Positions 40,989 through 51,318 of a stretch of DNA of 64,000 nt are shown here, piece by piece. Both the position numbers and the translations under genes were made by a program. The notes below the pieces were generated by a model, which was given only the letters and a program-made list of their open reading frames with translations, was not told where the DNA came from and searched no databases. The stretch is taken from positions 70,416 to 134,415 of the forward strand of contig NZ_FPBO01000001.1 in NCBI RefSeq assembly GCF_900116645.1, given 5' to 3'. The DNA is from Pseudoduganella namucuonensis (lineage in GTDB: Bacteria > Pseudomonadota > Gammaproteobacteria > Burkholderiales > Burkholderiaceae_D). Positions within the stretch are counted from its first letter, which is position 1, and each line of letters begins with the position of its first letter.

Positions 40989-41417
40989 ATGAAAACTTTT
41001 TCCGCTAAGGGCCATGAAGTCCAGCGCGATTGGTTCGTGATTGACGCGACGGACAAAGTCCTCGGCCGTGTTGCCAGCGAAGTGGCACGCCGACTGCGCG
41101 GCAAACACAAGCCAGAGTTCACCCCTCACGTCGACACCGGTGACTTCATCGTCATCGTCAACGCAGGCAAGCTGCGCGTCACGGGCACCAAGGCAACCGA
41201 GAAGACCTACTACCGTCACTCCGGCTACCCAGGTGGCATCTACGAGACCAACTTCCTGAAAATGCAACAGCGCTTCCCGGGCCGCGCCCTGGAAAAAGCC
41301 GTCAAAGGCATGCTGCCAAAAGGCCCGCTGGGCTACGCAATGATCAAGAAGCTGAAAGTGTACGCAGAGGGTTCGCACCCGCACGCTGCCCAGCAACCTA
41401 AAGCACTCGAAATCTAA
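40989..41417 (+). CDS. rplM: 50S ribosomal protein L13
   Basis: 142 aa, starting [66 protein letters not shown], an unmistakable L13 sequence. [25 protein letters not shown] residues appear as [24 protein letters not shown]. Codon use is more biased and less GC-extreme than neighbours, as expected of a highly expressed gene. It lies 9 nt before rpsI. Confidence 0.99.
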   Translation: MKTFSAKGHEVQRDWFVIDATDKVLGRVASEVARRLRGKHKPEFTPHVDTGDFIVIVNAGKLRVTGTKATEKTYYRHSGYPGGIYETNFLKMQQRFPGRALEKAVKGMLPKGPLGYAMIKKLKVYAEGSHPHAAQQPKALEI

Positions 41418-41426
41418 GGAACTGAC

Positions 41427-41819
41427 ATGATCGGTAACTACAACTACGGCACCGGCCGTCGCAAGAGTGCAGTGGCTCGCGTGTTCATCAAGGCAGGCTC
41501 CGGCCAAATCATCGTCAACGGCAAACCAGCCGCTGAGTACTTCTCCCGCGAAACCGGCCTGATGGTGATCCGTCAGCCGCTGGAACTGACCGGCAACGTT
41601 GAGCGCTTCGACATCAAGGTCAACGTGCACGGCGGCGGCGAGTCCGGCCAGGCAGGCGCCGTTCGTCACGGCATCACCCGCGCCCTGATCGACTACGACG
41701 CGGCACTGAAGGGCGACCTGGCGCGTGCCGGCTTCGTCACTCGCGACGCGCGTGAAGTTGAACGTAAAAAAGTCGGTCTGCGCAAAGCACGTCGCGCAAA
41801 GCAATTCTCGAAGCGTTAA
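41427..41819 (+). CDS. rpsI: 30S ribosomal protein S9
   Basis: 130 aa, starting [42 protein letters not shown] and ending with the basic [17 protein letters not shown] tail that reaches the ribosomal P site. It is co-transcribed with rplM and followed by two stem-loops, the second a good terminator. Confidence 0.99.
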   Translation: MIGNYNYGTGRRKSAVARVFIKAGSGQIIVNGKPAAEYFSRETGLMVIRQPLELTGNVERFDIKVNVHGGGESGQAGAVRHGITRALIDYDAALKGDLARAGFVTRDAREVERKKVGLRKARRAKQFSKR

Positions 41820-41830
41820 TTCTGCTTCCA

Positions 41831-41890
41831 CAGCATGTGCCACGGCACATGCTGCCGAAAAAGCCGCCCGCTACGCCGGGCGGTTTTTTT
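41831..41890 (+). terminator. Double hairpin terminator after rpsI
   Basis: CAGCATGTGCC/GGCACATGCTG (41831-41854) is an 11-bp hairpin. CCGCCCG (41864-41870)/CGGGCGG (41877-41883), followed by seven or more T residues, is a typical rho-independent terminator. Together they isolate rplM-rpsI from argC. Confidence 0.88.
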
Positions 41891-41941
41891 TCAGCCCTGC
41901 TAAAATACACTCCCTTTTTACCCACATCCCAAGGAAAGAAC

Positions 41942-42979
41942 ATGATCAAAGTTGGCATCGTCGGCGGCACCGGCTACACCGGAGTTGAACTGCTGCGATT
42001 GTTGGCAGTCCATCCCCAGGTGCAGCTGACGGCTATCACGTCGCGCAAGGAGGATGGTTTGCCTGTGGCCGACATGTATCCTTCCCTGCGCGGCCGCGTG
42101 AACCTGGCGTTCTCGGCCCCGGACAAGGTCGACCTGACCCAGTGCGACGTGGTGTTCTTCGCCACCCCGCACGGCGTGGCCATGGAGCAGGCGCCCGCGC
42201 TGCTGAAGGCGGGCGTGAAGGTGATCGACCTGGCGGCGGACTTCCGCATCAAGGACCAGGCGGTCTTCGAGAAGACCTACAAGATTCCCCACACCGCGCC
42301 GCAGCTGATCGAGGAGGCCGTCTACGGCCTGCCGGAGCTGAACCGCGACGACATCAAGGCGGCCAAGCTGATCGCCAACCCGGGCTGCTACCCGACCACC
42401 ATGCAGCTGGGCTTCGTGCCGCTGCTGAAGGCGGGCGTGGTCGACGCCGGCAACCTGATCGCCGACTGCAAGTCGGGCGTGTCCGGCGCCGGCCGCAAGG
42501 CCGAGATCGGCATCCTGTTCTCCGAGTCCAGCGACAACTTCAAGGCCTACGGCGTGTCCGGCCATCGCCACACGCCGGAAACCGTGGCCCAGCTGCAGCG
42601 TTTCACCAGCGACAAGGTCGGCCTGATCTTCTCGCCGCACCTGGTGCCGATGATCCGCGGCATGCATTCCACCTTGTACGCGCGCCTGACCAAGGAGATC
42701 AGCAACGAGGAATTGCAGGCCCTGTTCGTGGACGCCTACAAGGACCAGCCCTTCGTCGACGTGATGCCGTTCGGCTCGCATCCGGAAACCCGCAGCACGC
42801 GCGGCGCCAACATGCTGCGCCTGGCGCTGCACCGTCCGGACAACGGCGACACCGTGGTCGTGCTGGTGGTGCAGGACAACCTGGTCAAGGGCGCGTCCGG
42901 CCAGGCCGTGCAGTGCATGAACCTGATGTTCGGCCTGGAAGAGGGCTTGGGCCTGAACAATATCGCGCTGCTGCCGTAA
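41942..42979 (+). CDS. argC: N-acetyl-gamma-glutamyl-phosphate reductase
   Basis: It catalyses NADPH reduction of N-acetylglutamyl phosphate in arginine synthesis. The 345-aa protein begins [21 protein letters not shown] (Rossmann GxxGxxG). The catalytic cysteine is in NPGCYPTT at about residue 150, and the family motif [10 protein letters not shown] follows. HRHTPE and HLVPMIRGM sit in the substrate domain. The start at 41942 follows an AAGGAAAG ribosome site; a longer frame to 41837 runs through the rpsI terminator and is rejected. Confidence 0.96.
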   Translation: MIKVGIVGGTGYTGVELLRLLAVHPQVQLTAITSRKEDGLPVADMYPSLRGRVNLAFSAPDKVDLTQCDVVFFATPHGVAMEQAPALLKAGVKVIDLAADFRIKDQAVFEKTYKIPHTAPQLIEEAVYGLPELNRDDIKAAKLIANPGCYPTTMQLGFVPLLKAGVVDAGNLIADCKSGVSGAGRKAEIGILFSESSDNFKAYGVSGHRHTPETVAQLQRFTSDKVGLIFSPHLVPMIRGMHSTLYARLTKEISNEELQALFVDAYKDQPFVDVMPFGSHPETRSTRGANMLRLALHRPDNGDTVVVLVVQDNLVKGASGQAVQCMNLMFGLEEGLGLNNIALLP

Positions 42980-42985
42980 GCGGCC

Positions 42986-43750
42986 GTGAAAGAGGGCAAG
43001 TGGCGCGGCGGCGGTGGCGCCGAGTCCACCACGGTATTGCAGGAGCAGAAAGCGCCGCTGCTGGCCCGCGTGGCCGGCATCGCGGTGGTGCTGGTGCTGG
43101 CCGGCGTGCTCGTCGTGTGGGGCGTGGACCTGGGACGGCGGCTGTTCGGCGCCAGCCAGGGCGTGACCCCGTCCAGCCTGCAGCAGCGGCTGGACGAGGC
43201 GCGGATCGAGATCGCCACGCTCAAGGCCGAGCGCGACGCGCTGCTGGCGGCCGCGAAAGCGGCGCCGGAGGGCGGGGCTGCAGCGGCCGCCGCTGCCTCC
43301 GCGCCGGTGGCGGGAGGCGACCTCGCCGCGGCGCGCCTGGAAAACGGCAAACTGGCGGCCGACCTGGCCCTGGCCGAAAAGGCGCTGCCGCTGGTGCCCG
43401 CCGGTGGCGGGCTGGTGATCCAGGGCTTGCAGGCCCGCATGGCGACGCCTCGGCTGCTGCACTACACCATCCTGCTGGGTTACGGCCCGAAAAAGGGCGG
43501 CCCGGCGCGCTTCGCCGGCCGGCTCACCGTCGCGGTGACGATCAGCAAGGACGGCAAGCGATCGGTGATGGAATTTCCGGTTGAAAAAGATGCCGCCCGC
43601 TACGATATAACAGTCCAGCGCAATCAGCGGCTGGACGGCACGCTGGAGCTGCCGGAGGGCGCGGCGGCCAGCGCCATCGAGATCAGCATCGCCGCCAAGG
43701 GCAAAGTTGTTGCAAAGCAGGCCGGCGCGGTGCTGGAACATCAGCCCTGA
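42986..43750 (+). CDS. Membrane-anchored coiled-coil protein (DUF6776-like)
   Basis: A 254-aa protein with a GTG start 7 nt after argC. It has one membrane helix (about 28-46, VAGIAVVLVLAGVLVVWGV), then an alpha-helical coiled coil (about 62-90, SSLQQRLDEARIEIATLKAERDALLAA), an Ala-rich linker, and a beta-rich C-terminal domain (TPRLLHYTILLGYGPKKGGPARFAGRLTVAV). This arrangement matches a family annotated DUF6776 in Burkholderiales; the name is from memory. A bactofilin gene often follows in relatives but is absent before erpA here. It is probably an envelope or cell-shape protein; inference. Confidence 0.75.
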   Translation: MKEGKWRGGGGAESTTVLQEQKAPLLARVAGIAVVLVLAGVLVVWGVDLGRRLFGASQGVTPSSLQQRLDEARIEIATLKAERDALLAAAKAAPEGGAAAAAAASAPVAGGDLAAARLENGKLAADLALAEKALPLVPAGGGLVIQGLQARMATPRLLHYTILLGYGPKKGGPARFAGRLTVAVTISKDGKRSVMEFPVEKDAARYDITVQRNQRLDGTLELPEGAAASAIEISIAAKGKVVAKQAGAVLEHQP

Positions 43751-43806
43751 GAGCATGAGTCCGGACTAAGGACTATAATGGGCGCATGAATTTTAAGGAG
43801 TACCAC

Positions 43807-44181
43807 ATGAACGCAGTAGCCAACGCAGTAGCAGAAGCCGAAGACGTGATCCCGTCGCCCATCGTATTCACCGACAGCGCCGCCGAGAAGGTCGCCCAGC
43901 TGATCGAGGAGGAAGGCAATCCAGACCTGAAACTGCGCGTGTTCGTGCAGGGTGGCGGTTGTTCGGGCTTCCAGTACGGTTTCACGTTCGATGAAATCGT
44001 CAACGAGGACGACACCACCATGGAAAAGAACGGCGTGCAACTGCTGATCGACTCCATGAGCTACCAGTACCTGATCGGCGCCGAGATCGATTACAAGGAC
44101 GACCTCGAAGGCGCCCAGTTCGTGATCAAGAACCCGAACGCCACCTCGACCTGCGGCTGCGGTTCGTCGTTCTCCGCCTAA
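43807..44181 (+). CDS. erpA: Iron-sulfur cluster insertion protein ErpA
   Basis: An A-type carrier that delivers iron-sulfur clusters to apoproteins. At 124 aa it has the three cluster-binding cysteines: one in [13 protein letters not shown] and two in STCGCGSSF. The start MNAVANAV at 43807 has a good ribosome site (TAAGGAG at 43793-43799); ATG 43786 would lie upstream of that site. A TATAAT hexamer at 43774-43779 suggests its own promoter. Confidence 0.96.
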   Translation: MNAVANAVAEAEDVIPSPIVFTDSAAEKVAQLIEEEGNPDLKLRVFVQGGGCSGFQYGFTFDEIVNEDDTTMEKNGVQLLIDSMSYQYLIGAEIDYKDDLEGAQFVIKNPNATSTCGCGSSFSA

Positions 44182-44187
44182 ACCGGC

Positions 44188-45285
44188 TCAGCGAGGGTAG
44201 AGCGCGCCCAATACGCGCTCGCCCTTCGCCCCCGTCACGGCCGGCAGGTTGCCCGCCAGGCGTTCGTTGAAACGGAACGCCAGCCACGCGAACGCCAGCG
44301 CCTCCACGCGATTCGGCGCCACACCCAGCGCATCGGTCGTTTCCAGTTTGACAGCATCCCCCAATTCGCGCGCCAGCGCGCGCATCAGCACGCCATTGCA
44401 GGCGCCGCCTCCGCACACATAAACCGCGTCCGCGCGCGGCGCGTGCTGCTTGATGGCGCGCGCCAGCGAGACGGCGGTCAGCTCGGTCAGCGTGGCTTGC
44501 ACATCGCGCGGCGCCGCGGCCGGGAGCCGCGCCAGTTGCGCGTCCAGCCACGCGGGATGGAACAGGTCGCGGCCCGTGCTCTTCGGCGCGGGCAGGGCGA
44601 AATAGGGCTCGGCCAGCAGCGACGCGAGCAGCGCGGGGATCACGGCGCCGGTCGCGGCCCAGGCCCCGTCGGCGTCGTAGGGCCGGCCCTGGTGGCGGCC
44701 TATCCACGCGTCCATCAACACATTGCCGGGACCGGTGTCGAAACCGGTGGTCGTGCCGTCGGCGTGCAGCGCGCTGATGTTGGCGATGCCGCCGATGTTG
44801 GCCACCACGCGCGTCCTGCCCTCCTGGCCGAACAGATCGCGATGGAAGGCCGGCACCAGCGGCGCGCCCTGGCCGCCGGCCGCCACGTCGCGGCTGCGGA
44901 AGTCCGCGACCACGTCGATGCCGCACAGCTCGGCCAGCAGGGCGGGGTTGTTGGTCTGGCGCGTGAAACCGAGCTCGGGGCGGTGGCGTATGGTCTGGCC
45001 ATGCACGCCCACGGCGCGCACATCGGCCGCCTTCATCTCCGTCTGCGCCAGGGTCGCCGCCACGCACTGCGCGTAAAGCCCGGCCAGCCGGTTGGCCGCC
45101 AGCGCCTCGCGTTCCAATTCGTTGTCGCCGGCCGACTGCAGCGCCATCAGCTCGGCGCGCAGATCGTCGGGAAAGGGCGTGTAAGCCGCCGCCATGGTGC
45201 GGGCCGCGCCGCCCCAGAAATCCACCAGCACGCCATCCACGCCATCCAGGCTGGTGCCGGACATCAGGCCGATATACAGGCTCAT
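44188..45285 (-). CDS. anmK: Anhydro-N-acetylmuramic acid kinase
   Basis: It phosphorylates and opens 1,6-anhydroMurNAc from recycled cell wall, giving MurNAc-6-phosphate. The 365-aa protein begins [23 protein letters not shown] (ATP-binding GTSxDG). [35 protein letters not shown] and the C-terminal [12 protein letters not shown] follow. The start is ATG 45285; an upstream extension to 45369 runs into the palindromic repeat. It is beside the M23 peptidase gene and convergent with erpA. Confidence 0.95.
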   Translation of the reverse strand: MSLYIGLMSGTSLDGVDGVLVDFWGGAARTMAAAYTPFPDDLRAELMALQSAGDNELEREALAANRLAGLYAQCVAATLAQTEMKAADVRAVGVHGQTIRHRPELGFTRQTNNPALLAELCGIDVVADFRSRDVAAGGQGAPLVPAFHRDLFGQEGRTRVVANIGGIANISALHADGTTTGFDTGPGNVLMDAWIGRHQGRPYDADGAWAATGAVIPALLASLLAEPYFALPAPKSTGRDLFHPAWLDAQLARLPAAAPRDVQATLTELTAVSLARAIKQHAPRADAVYVCGGGACNGVLMRALARELGDAVKLETTDALGVAPNRVEALAFAWLAFRFNERLAGNLPAVTGAKGERVLGALYPR

Positions 45286-45335
45286 AAAGCGCTCGCAAGA
45301 GTAAGTTGTACCGTATTGTGCCGCACTCCCTTCCG

Positions 45336-45403
45336 CAAAGCAAAAAGGGGTCAGGTTGAATATTCCCAAATGGGAATATTCAACCTGACCCCTTTTTGCT
45401 TTG
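45336..45403. repeat. GGGGTCAG palindrome copy 2, between anmK and M23 gene
   Basis: Perfect 33-nt arms (45336-45368 and 45371-45403) are separated by only AA. The arm begins CAAAGCAAAAAGGGGTCAGG and continues TTGAATATTCCCA. A- and T-tracts flank both sides. It shares GGGGTCAGGTT and the outer TTTTTGCTTT with copy 1, but the inner loop sequence differs completely. Confidence 0.95.
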
Positions 45404-45457
45404 GCGAAAAAAACGGCGCCGTGGGACGGGCGCCGCTTTTGTGCCGCCGGGCCGCGC

Positions 45458-46840
45458 TTACTTGGCGGCCAGGTTGCCGCTGTTGGCGTTGGTGGGGCGC
45501 AGCAGCGCGAAGCGGTGCAGCATGTCGCCGGAGACTTGCTTGAAGCGGGTCAGCTCGGCCGCCGTCAGCGGCGCCTGCGCTTGCACGTTCAGCTTGGCCG
45601 GGTCCTTGGCTTCGCCGCCGACACGGAATTCGTAGTGCAGGTGGGCGCCGGTGGACCAGCCGGTGGAGCCGACATAGCCGATCACGTCGCCCTGGCTGAC
45701 CTTGCTGCCCTTTTTCACGCCGGGCGCGAAACGGCTCATGTGGGCGTAGGCGGTGGTGTAGTTGTTCCAGTGCTTCAGCACCACCAGGTTACCGTAGCCG
45801 CCTTGCGTGCCGGCGAAGTCCACCACGCCGTCGCCCGAGGCGCGGATCGGGGTGCCGGTCGCGGCCGCGAAGTCGATGCCCTTGTGCGCTTTCCAGTTGC
45901 CCGAGATCGGGTGCACGCGCATCGAGAAGCCGGACGAGATGCGGGAGAATTCGAGCGGGGATTTCAGGAACGCTTTTTTCAGGGACTTGCCGTCGAAGCT
46001 GTAGTAGCCGCCGCCCTGGCCGGTCTGCGGGTCTTCGAACCAGACGGACTGGTAGGTCACGCCGCGGTTGGTGAACTCGCCCGCCAGGATGCGGCCGGCG
46101 CGCACGAACTCGCCGTCTTGCCAGAAGGTCTCGTACACCACGTTGAAATGGTCGCCGCGCTTCAGGTCGGAACGGAAGTCGATATTGGTCGAGAACATCT
46201 CGACGATCTGCTTGACCACGGTGTCGGGCAGTTTGGCGCCGTCGTTGCTGGCGTCGGTGGCGGCGAACAGCGTGGAATTGATGGTGCGCGCGTGCATTTC
46301 AACGCGGCGCTCCAGTTTCGCGGCCACTTCCGTCGCCTCGAAGGAATCGCCCTTGCGGGTGATCGAGATGTTCTTGACCGGGATGTCCTTGCCGTCCACC
46401 ACGGTGGCGCGCAGCCACACCAGGTTGCCGTTCTCGTCGGTTTGCGCCTGCACCCGCTTGCCGGTCTTCAGCTGCATCACGCCCTTGGCGACCTTGTCCT
46501 TCTTGATGAAGGTCTCGGCCGCGTCGTCTTCCACGCCGAGACGGTTCATCAGCGTGGCCAGCGTGTCGCCGGCGCGGATGCGCTCTTCGTGTACGTACTG
46601 CTCGGTGGATTCTTGCTGCTGCAGAGCGTTGATCTGCTCGGAGATGTTGGGGAGTTCCAGGTTTTGGGCAACCGATGTGACCGGCAGATCCGCGGCGTCT
46701 GGCGCGAGCGGAGCCACGCCGGCCGCACCAAAAGCGCACACCGCCAGGAACAGCGCGGACGCACTCATGATACGCGCCTTGCGCGTCGAACCTAGCAGAT
46801 TGTACAGGCGCGAGCCTGTGAATTTGTTTGTATGGTTCAT
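45458..46840 (-). CDS. M23 family peptidoglycan endopeptidase
   Basis: A 460-aa envelope protein. The N-terminal basic segment and hydrophobic helix (about 25-45, [23 protein letters not shown]) form a signal or anchor. A LysM/OapA-like region follows (about 80-130, [18 protein letters not shown]). The C-terminal M23 (LytM) domain holds the zinc motifs [14 protein letters not shown] (HxxxD) and [10 protein letters not shown] (HxH). It cuts peptide cross-links during wall growth. It is divergent from tyrS, and anmK lies downstream, a common wall-turnover neighbourhood. Confidence 0.93.
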   Translation of the reverse strand: MNHTNKFTGSRLYNLLGSTRKARIMSASALFLAVCAFGAAGVAPLAPDAADLPVTSVAQNLELPNISEQINALQQQESTEQYVHEERIRAGDTLATLMNRLGVEDDAAETFIKKDKVAKGVMQLKTGKRVQAQTDENGNLVWLRATVVDGKDIPVKNISITRKGDSFEATEVAAKLERRVEMHARTINSTLFAATDASNDGAKLPDTVVKQIVEMFSTNIDFRSDLKRGDHFNVVYETFWQDGEFVRAGRILAGEFTNRGVTYQSVWFEDPQTGQGGGYYSFDGKSLKKAFLKSPLEFSRISSGFSMRVHPISGNWKAHKGIDFAAATGTPIRASGDGVVDFAGTQGGYGNLVVLKHWNNYTTAYAHMSRFAPGVKKGSKVSQGDVIGYVGSTGWSTGAHLHYEFRVGGEAKDPAKLNVQAQAPLTAAELTRFKQVSGDMLHRFALLRPTNANSGNLAAK

Positions 46841-46997
46841 GCAATCAGTTAAAATTTGCCGCTTGAACTATTCCGGAACTTGATATTTTTCTAGTTGTTA
46901 TACTGTTTCGTTTTCGCGCGGCAAGATTGATGGGATCGCGAATTATATCAAACTATCGGACACCTCCTACATTTTCACGAGAATTCGTATCACCCAT

Positions 46998-48254
46998 ATG
47001 GATAACACAAGCAGCTCCGCCAAGAAGGCCCCCACCCCAGCACTGCCGCTGACCGACAGCGTTCAGGAAGCCCTGGCCATCACCAAGCGCGGTGTCGACG
47101 AACTCCTGATTGAAAGCGAATTCGCGCAAAAGCTGGCGCGTTCCGAGCAGAGCGGCGTGCCGCTGCGCATCAAGCTGGGCCTGGACCCGACCGCGCCCGA
47201 CCTGCACCTGGGCCACACCGTCGTGCTCAACAAGATGCGCCAGTTGCAGAACCTGGGCCACCAGGTGATCTTCCTGATCGGCGACTTCACGTCGATGATC
47301 GGCGACCCCTCCGGCCGCAACGCCACCCGTCCGCCGCTGACCCGCGAGCAGATCGAGGCCAACGCCGCCACCTATTTCAAGCAGGCCTCGCTGGTGCTCG
47401 ACCCGGCGAAGACCGAAATCCGCTACAACTCCGAGTGGTGCGACCCGCTCGGCGCCCGCGGCATGATCCAGCTGGCGTCCCGCTACACGGTGGCGCGCAT
47501 GATGGAACGCGACGACTTCACCAAGCGCTTCAAGAGTGGGACACCGATATCGGTCCACGAGTTCCTTTATCCGCTGATGCAGGGCTACGATTCCGTCGCC
47601 CTGAAGGCCGACCTCGAGCTGGGCGGCACCGACCAGAAGTTCAACCTGCTGGTCGGCCGCGAGCTGCAGAAGGACTGGGACCAGGAGCCCCAGTGCATTT
47701 TGACCATGCCGCTGCTGGAAGGTTTGGACGGCGTGGAAAAAATGTCCAAGTCGAAGAACAACTACATCGGCATCACCGAGCCGGGCAACACCATGTTCGC
47801 CAAGCTGATGAGCATCTCGGACGTGATGATGTGGCGCTACTTCGAGCTGCTGTCGTGGAAGTCCATCGACGAGGTCGCCGCGCTGAAGCGCGCCGTGGAG
47901 GAGGGCGCCAACCCGCGCGACGCCAAGGTGGCGCTGGCGCAGGAGATCGTCGAGCGCTTCCACGACCGCCAGGCGGCCGAGGACGCGCTGACCGATTTCG
48001 TCAACCGCTCCAAGGGCGGCATCCCGGACGACGTGCCGGAAGTGGCGCTCTCCGGCGCGCCGGCCGGCATCGCCCACCTGCTCAAGCAGGCCAAGCTGTG
48101 CGCCTCGACCTCCGAGGCCATGCGCATGGTGGACCAGGGCGGCGTGCGCCTGGACGGCGCGGTCGTCAGCGACAAGGCGCTGAAGATCGAGGCGGGCACT
48201 TTCGTGCTGCAAGTGGGCAAGCGCAAGTTCGCGCGCGTGACCTTGACGGCATGA
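46998..48254 (+). CDS. tyrS: Tyrosyl-tRNA synthetase
   Basis: A class I synthetase of 418 aa. The HIGH-type motif is in [17 protein letters not shown], and the KMSKS loop in [14 protein letters not shown]-terminal S4 RNA-binding domain (about 350-418, [37 protein letters not shown]) is present. It is followed by dtd, which overlaps its stop by ATGA, so the two are translationally coupled. Confidence 0.98.
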   Translation: MDNTSSSAKKAPTPALPLTDSVQEALAITKRGVDELLIESEFAQKLARSEQSGVPLRIKLGLDPTAPDLHLGHTVVLNKMRQLQNLGHQVIFLIGDFTSMIGDPSGRNATRPPLTREQIEANAATYFKQASLVLDPAKTEIRYNSEWCDPLGARGMIQLASRYTVARMMERDDFTKRFKSGTPISVHEFLYPLMQGYDSVALKADLELGGTDQKFNLLVGRELQKDWDQEPQCILTMPLLEGLDGVEKMSKSKNNYIGITEPGNTMFAKLMSISDVMMWRYFELLSWKSIDEVAALKRAVEEGANPRDAKVALAQEIVERFHDRQAAEDALTDFVNRSKGGIPDDVPEVALSGAPAGIAHLLKQAKLCASTSEAMRMVDQGGVRLDGAVVSDKALKIEAGTFVLQVGKRKFARVTLTA

Positions 48255-48703
48255 TAGGCTTGCTGCAACGCGTGAGCGGCGCCAGCGTGGTGGTCGATGG
48301 CGAGCGCGTCGGCGCCATCGACGCCGGCCTGATGGTGCTGGTCTGCGCCGAGCGCGGCGACACCGAGCGCGAGGCGGACGCGCTGCTGAACAAGCTGCTG
48401 GGCTACCGCGTGTTCGCCGACGACGCGGGCAAGATGAACCGCAGCGTGACGGACGTGGCCGGCGGCCTGCTGCTGGTGCCGCAGTTCACGCTGGCGGCGG
48501 ACACTAATTCCGGCACGCGGCCCTCGTTCACGCCGGCCGCCAGCCCGGCCGACGGCCAGCGCCTGTTCGAGCATTTCGTGCGTCAGGCGCGCGGCCGGCA
48601 CGCGGTCGTGGAGACCGGGCGTTTCGGCGCGGACATGAAGGTGACGCTGACCAACGACGGTCCGGTGACCTTCTGGCTGCAAGTGCCGCCTAAAGTCGCC
48701 TAA
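48251..48703 (+). CDS. dtd: D-aminoacyl-tRNA deacylase
   Basis: It hydrolyses D-amino acids from mischarged tRNA. At 150 aa it starts [23 protein letters not shown], with [21 protein letters not shown] (SQxT-type catalytic loop, here PQFTL) and the C-terminal [12 protein letters not shown] (NxGPxT motif). The ATG overlaps the tyrS stop; coupling with a Tyr synthetase makes sense because D-Tyr-tRNA is a major substrate. Confidence 0.96.
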   Translation: MIGLLQRVSGASVVVDGERVGAIDAGLMVLVCAERGDTEREADALLNKLLGYRVFADDAGKMNRSVTDVAGGLLLVPQFTLAADTNSGTRPSFTPAASPADGQRLFEHFVRQARGRHAVVETGRFGADMKVTLTNDGPVTFWLQVPPKVA

Positions 48704-48727
48704 ATAAAAATACGCTGGGAGATGTCG

Positions 48728-49381
48728 ATGAAACTGTGGAGCGATTCCTTCAAGGATGGCGGCGCGATACCCGCCGAGTTCGCGTTCGCCGAGCCGGACG
48801 CCGCCAGCCGCGTCCGGCTGGCGCCCAACCGCAATCCCCATCTGGCCTGGAACGACGTGCCCAACGGCACCGCGTCCCTGCTGCTGCTGTGCATAGACGG
48901 CGACGCGCCCAGCGTGGGCACCGACGTCAACCAGGAGGGCAAGTCGCTGCCGGTGGAGCTGCCCCGCGCCGACTTCTATCACTGGACGCTGGCCGACATT
49001 CCGTCCAGCCTGTCGTCCATCGCCGCCGGGCAACTGGCGGACGGCGTGGTGGCCAAGGGCAAGCCCGGGCCGGAGGCCGCGCTGGTCGTGCGCGACGGCA
49101 TCGAGCACCCGCTGCGCCAGGGCGTGAACGACTACACCGGCTGGTTCGCCGGCGACGCCGCCATGGCCGGCGACTATTTCGGCTACGACGGCCCCTGCCC
49201 GCCATGGAACGACCTGCGCTTGCACCATTACGTTTTCCGGCTGTACGCGCTGGACGTGCCGCGCCTGCCGCTGGAGGGGCGTTTCACCGGTCCCGAGGCG
49301 CTGGAGGCGATCCGCGGCCACATCCTGGACGAAGCACAAATCATCGGCGCCTACAGTTTGAATCCGTCGGCCCGCACTTAG
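48728..49381 (+). CDS. YbhB/YbcL family Raf kinase inhibitor-like protein
   Basis: A 217-aa phosphatidylethanolamine-binding-fold protein. It begins MKLWSDSFKDGGAIPAEFAFAEP, has NPHLAWNDVPNGTASLLLLCIDGDAP, and the ligand-site YDGPCPPWNDLRLHHYVFRLYALDV. There is no signal peptide. The start at 48728 has its ribosome site (GGGAG) at a good distance; ATG 48722 is too close. Role unknown. It lies between dtd and a phosphatase gene. Confidence 0.9.
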   Translation: MKLWSDSFKDGGAIPAEFAFAEPDAASRVRLAPNRNPHLAWNDVPNGTASLLLLCIDGDAPSVGTDVNQEGKSLPVELPRADFYHWTLADIPSSLSSIAAGQLADGVVAKGKPGPEAALVVRDGIEHPLRQGVNDYTGWFAGDAAMAGDYFGYDGPCPPWNDLRLHHYVFRLYALDVPRLPLEGRFTGPEALEAIRGHILDEAQIIGAYSLNPSART

Positions 49382-49387
49382 GACCAC

Positions 49388-50032
49388 ATGAGCACCACCA
49401 TCTTATTAATACGCCATGGCGAAACGGCGTGGAACGCCGTGCGCCGGCTGCAGGGCCACATCGACATTCCACTGAATGAAGAGGGACAACGCCAGGCCGA
49501 GGCGCTGGCGCGCGCGCTCGCCGCCGAACCGCTGGCCGCCATCGTCGCCAGCGACCTGCGGCGCGCGCTGCAGACGGCGCAGGCCGTCGCCGTCCACCAC
49601 CCCCACGCCGTGCAGCAGGACAGCGCGCTGCGCGAGCGCTGCTACGGCGTGTTCGAGGGCATGATGTACGCGGACATCGAAACGGTCTATCCGGCCGAGT
49701 TCGCCGCCTGGCAGGCGCGCGACGTCGATGCCGTGATGCCGCCCGGCGAGCGGGTGGCGGAAAGCTTCCTCCAGTTCTACCGGCGCAGCATGGACGGCAT
49801 CGCCGCCTGGGCCGAGCGCCATCCGGGCCAGACCATCGCCATCGTCGCCCACGGTGGCGTGCTGGAATGCGCCTACCGCGCCGCCACCGGCATGACCCTG
49901 GACAGCCCGCGCGACTTCCAGGTCAAGAACGCCAGCATCAACCGTTTCAGCTACGCCGGCGGCAAGCTGGCGCTGCGGAGCTGGGGCGAGGTCGCCCACC
50001 TCGAACTCGCCGTCCTGGACGACATCATCTAG
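49388..50032 (+). CDS. Histidine phosphatase family protein
   Basis: A 214-aa member of the phosphoglycerate-mutase-like superfamily. The catalytic loop is LIRHGETAWN (His in RHG), the second His is in IAIVAHGGVLECAYR, and LRERCYGVFEGM carries the acid/base Glu. Its length suggests a GpmB/CobC-like phosphatase; the substrate is unknown. The start overlaps nothing; it lies 6 nt after the YbhB gene, so co-transcription is likely. Confidence 0.92.
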   Translation: MSTTILLIRHGETAWNAVRRLQGHIDIPLNEEGQRQAEALARALAAEPLAAIVASDLRRALQTAQAVAVHHPHAVQQDSALRERCYGVFEGMMYADIETVYPAEFAAWQARDVDAVMPPGERVAESFLQFYRRSMDGIAAWAERHPGQTIAIVAHGGVLECAYRAATGMTLDSPRDFQVKNASINRFSYAGGKLALRSWGEVAHLELAVLDDII

Positions 50033-50035
50033 CCC

Positions 50036-50102
50036 AAGCAGATTGAGCCCCATCTGGTGACTCGGCGTCCCCGCCTGCCCCCCAATGGGGCTCAGTCTGC
50101 TT
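50036..50102. repeat. Large stem-loop downstream of the phosphatase gene
   Basis: An 18-nt arm AAGCAGATTGAGCCCCAT (50036-50053) pairs with 50085-50102 (one G-U) around a 31-nt C-rich loop. It starts 3 nt after the stop codon and ends in TTTG. It can form a terminator or be a dispersed palindromic element of the genome. Confidence 0.75.
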
Positions 50103-50259
50103 TGCCGCCGCACGCCCGTGCGGAACTTTTCGCTGGGGAAACAGCCGTTAGAACCCCTTACATGGCACAAGCATGGGTTTAATATCAAATAGTGCTTATT
50201 ATTTGAGCAGTCCTTCGGTTAGAATAGACGGTTTCCCCGTTGAGAATCAGGTTTAGCCA

Positions 50260-51276
50260 GTGCAAATCGGTCCGCATTTACTCCGTAACAACGTCTTCGT
50301 CGCGCCCATGGCGGGTGTCACGGACAGGCCGTTCCGCCAGCTTTGCAAGGAGCTGGGGGCCGGCTACGCCGTGTCGGAGATGGCCGCGTCGAACCCGCGG
50401 CTGTGGGCCAGCGAGAAGAGTTCGCGCCGTATCGACCACGCGGGCGAAATGGAACCGAAGGCCGTGCAGATCGCCGGCGCCGACCCGCAGGAGCTGGCCG
50501 ATTGCGCCAAGTTCAACGTGGACAAGGGCGCGCAGATCATCGACATCAACATGGGCTGCCCGGTCAAGAAGGTGTGCAACAAGTGGTGCGGCTCGGCCCT
50601 GCTGCCGCACGAGGACTTGGTGGAACGCATCGTCAACGCCGTGGTCCAAGCCGTGGACGTGCCGGTCACCTTGAAATTCCGCACCGGCTGGGACCGCCAG
50701 AACAAGAACGCGCTGCGCATCGCCCGCATCGCCGAGCGGGCCGGCATCCAGATGCTGACCCTGCACGGCCGCACCCGGGCCGACGGCTACACCGGCGACG
50801 CGGAATACGACACCATCGCCGCCGTCAAGGCATCCGTCGCGATTCCCGTGGTGGCCAACGGCGACATCACCACGCCGGAGAAGGCGCGCCATGTGCTGGA
50901 CAAGACCGGCGCGGACGCCATCATGATCGGCCGCGCGGCCCAGGGCCGGCCGTGGATCTTCCGCGAGATCGACCATTTCCTGCGCACCGGCCAGCATTTG
51001 CCGGCACCCATGGTGGCCGAGGTGCGCCACCTGATGGACGAGCACCTGCGGGCCCACTACGCCTTTTACGGCGAGTCGCTGGGCGTGCGCACGGCGCGCA
51101 AGCACATCGGCTGGTACGTGCGCGACCTCGAGGGCGGCGAGGAATTCCGCCAGCGAATGAACCGGCTCGAGTCGACCGGCGAGCAGTTGCTCGCGGTGAA
51201 TCAATTTTTTGAATCGCAACTGAAGTATGGCGAACGGTTACAATACCGCCTCGCCGAAGAAAAGCTGGCCGCCTGA
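50260..51276 (+). CDS. dusB: tRNA-dihydrouridine synthase B
   Basis: A flavoenzyme that reduces uridines in the tRNA D-loop. At 338 aa it begins MQIGPHLLRNNVFVAPMAGVTDRPFR (FMN-binding). The catalytic cysteine is in NMGCPVKKVCNKWCGSALL, and LTLHGRTRADGYTG, VVANGDI and IMIGRAAQGRPWIF follow. The start is GTG 50260. It precedes fis, an operon conserved from E. coli to Burkholderiales. Confidence 0.97.
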   Translation: MQIGPHLLRNNVFVAPMAGVTDRPFRQLCKELGAGYAVSEMAASNPRLWASEKSSRRIDHAGEMEPKAVQIAGADPQELADCAKFNVDKGAQIIDINMGCPVKKVCNKWCGSALLPHEDLVERIVNAVVQAVDVPVTLKFRTGWDRQNKNALRIARIAERAGIQMLTLHGRTRADGYTGDAEYDTIAAVKASVAIPVVANGDITTPEKARHVLDKTGADAIMIGRAAQGRPWIFREIDHFLRTGQHLPAPMVAEVRHLMDEHLRAHYAFYGESLGVRTARKHIGWYVRDLEGGEEFRQRMNRLESTGEQLLAVNQFFESQLKYGERLQYRLAEEKLAA

Positions 51277-51318
51277 CCGGTGGCCGCGTGGCAGATACCT
51301 TAGCAAGAAGACATAAAA

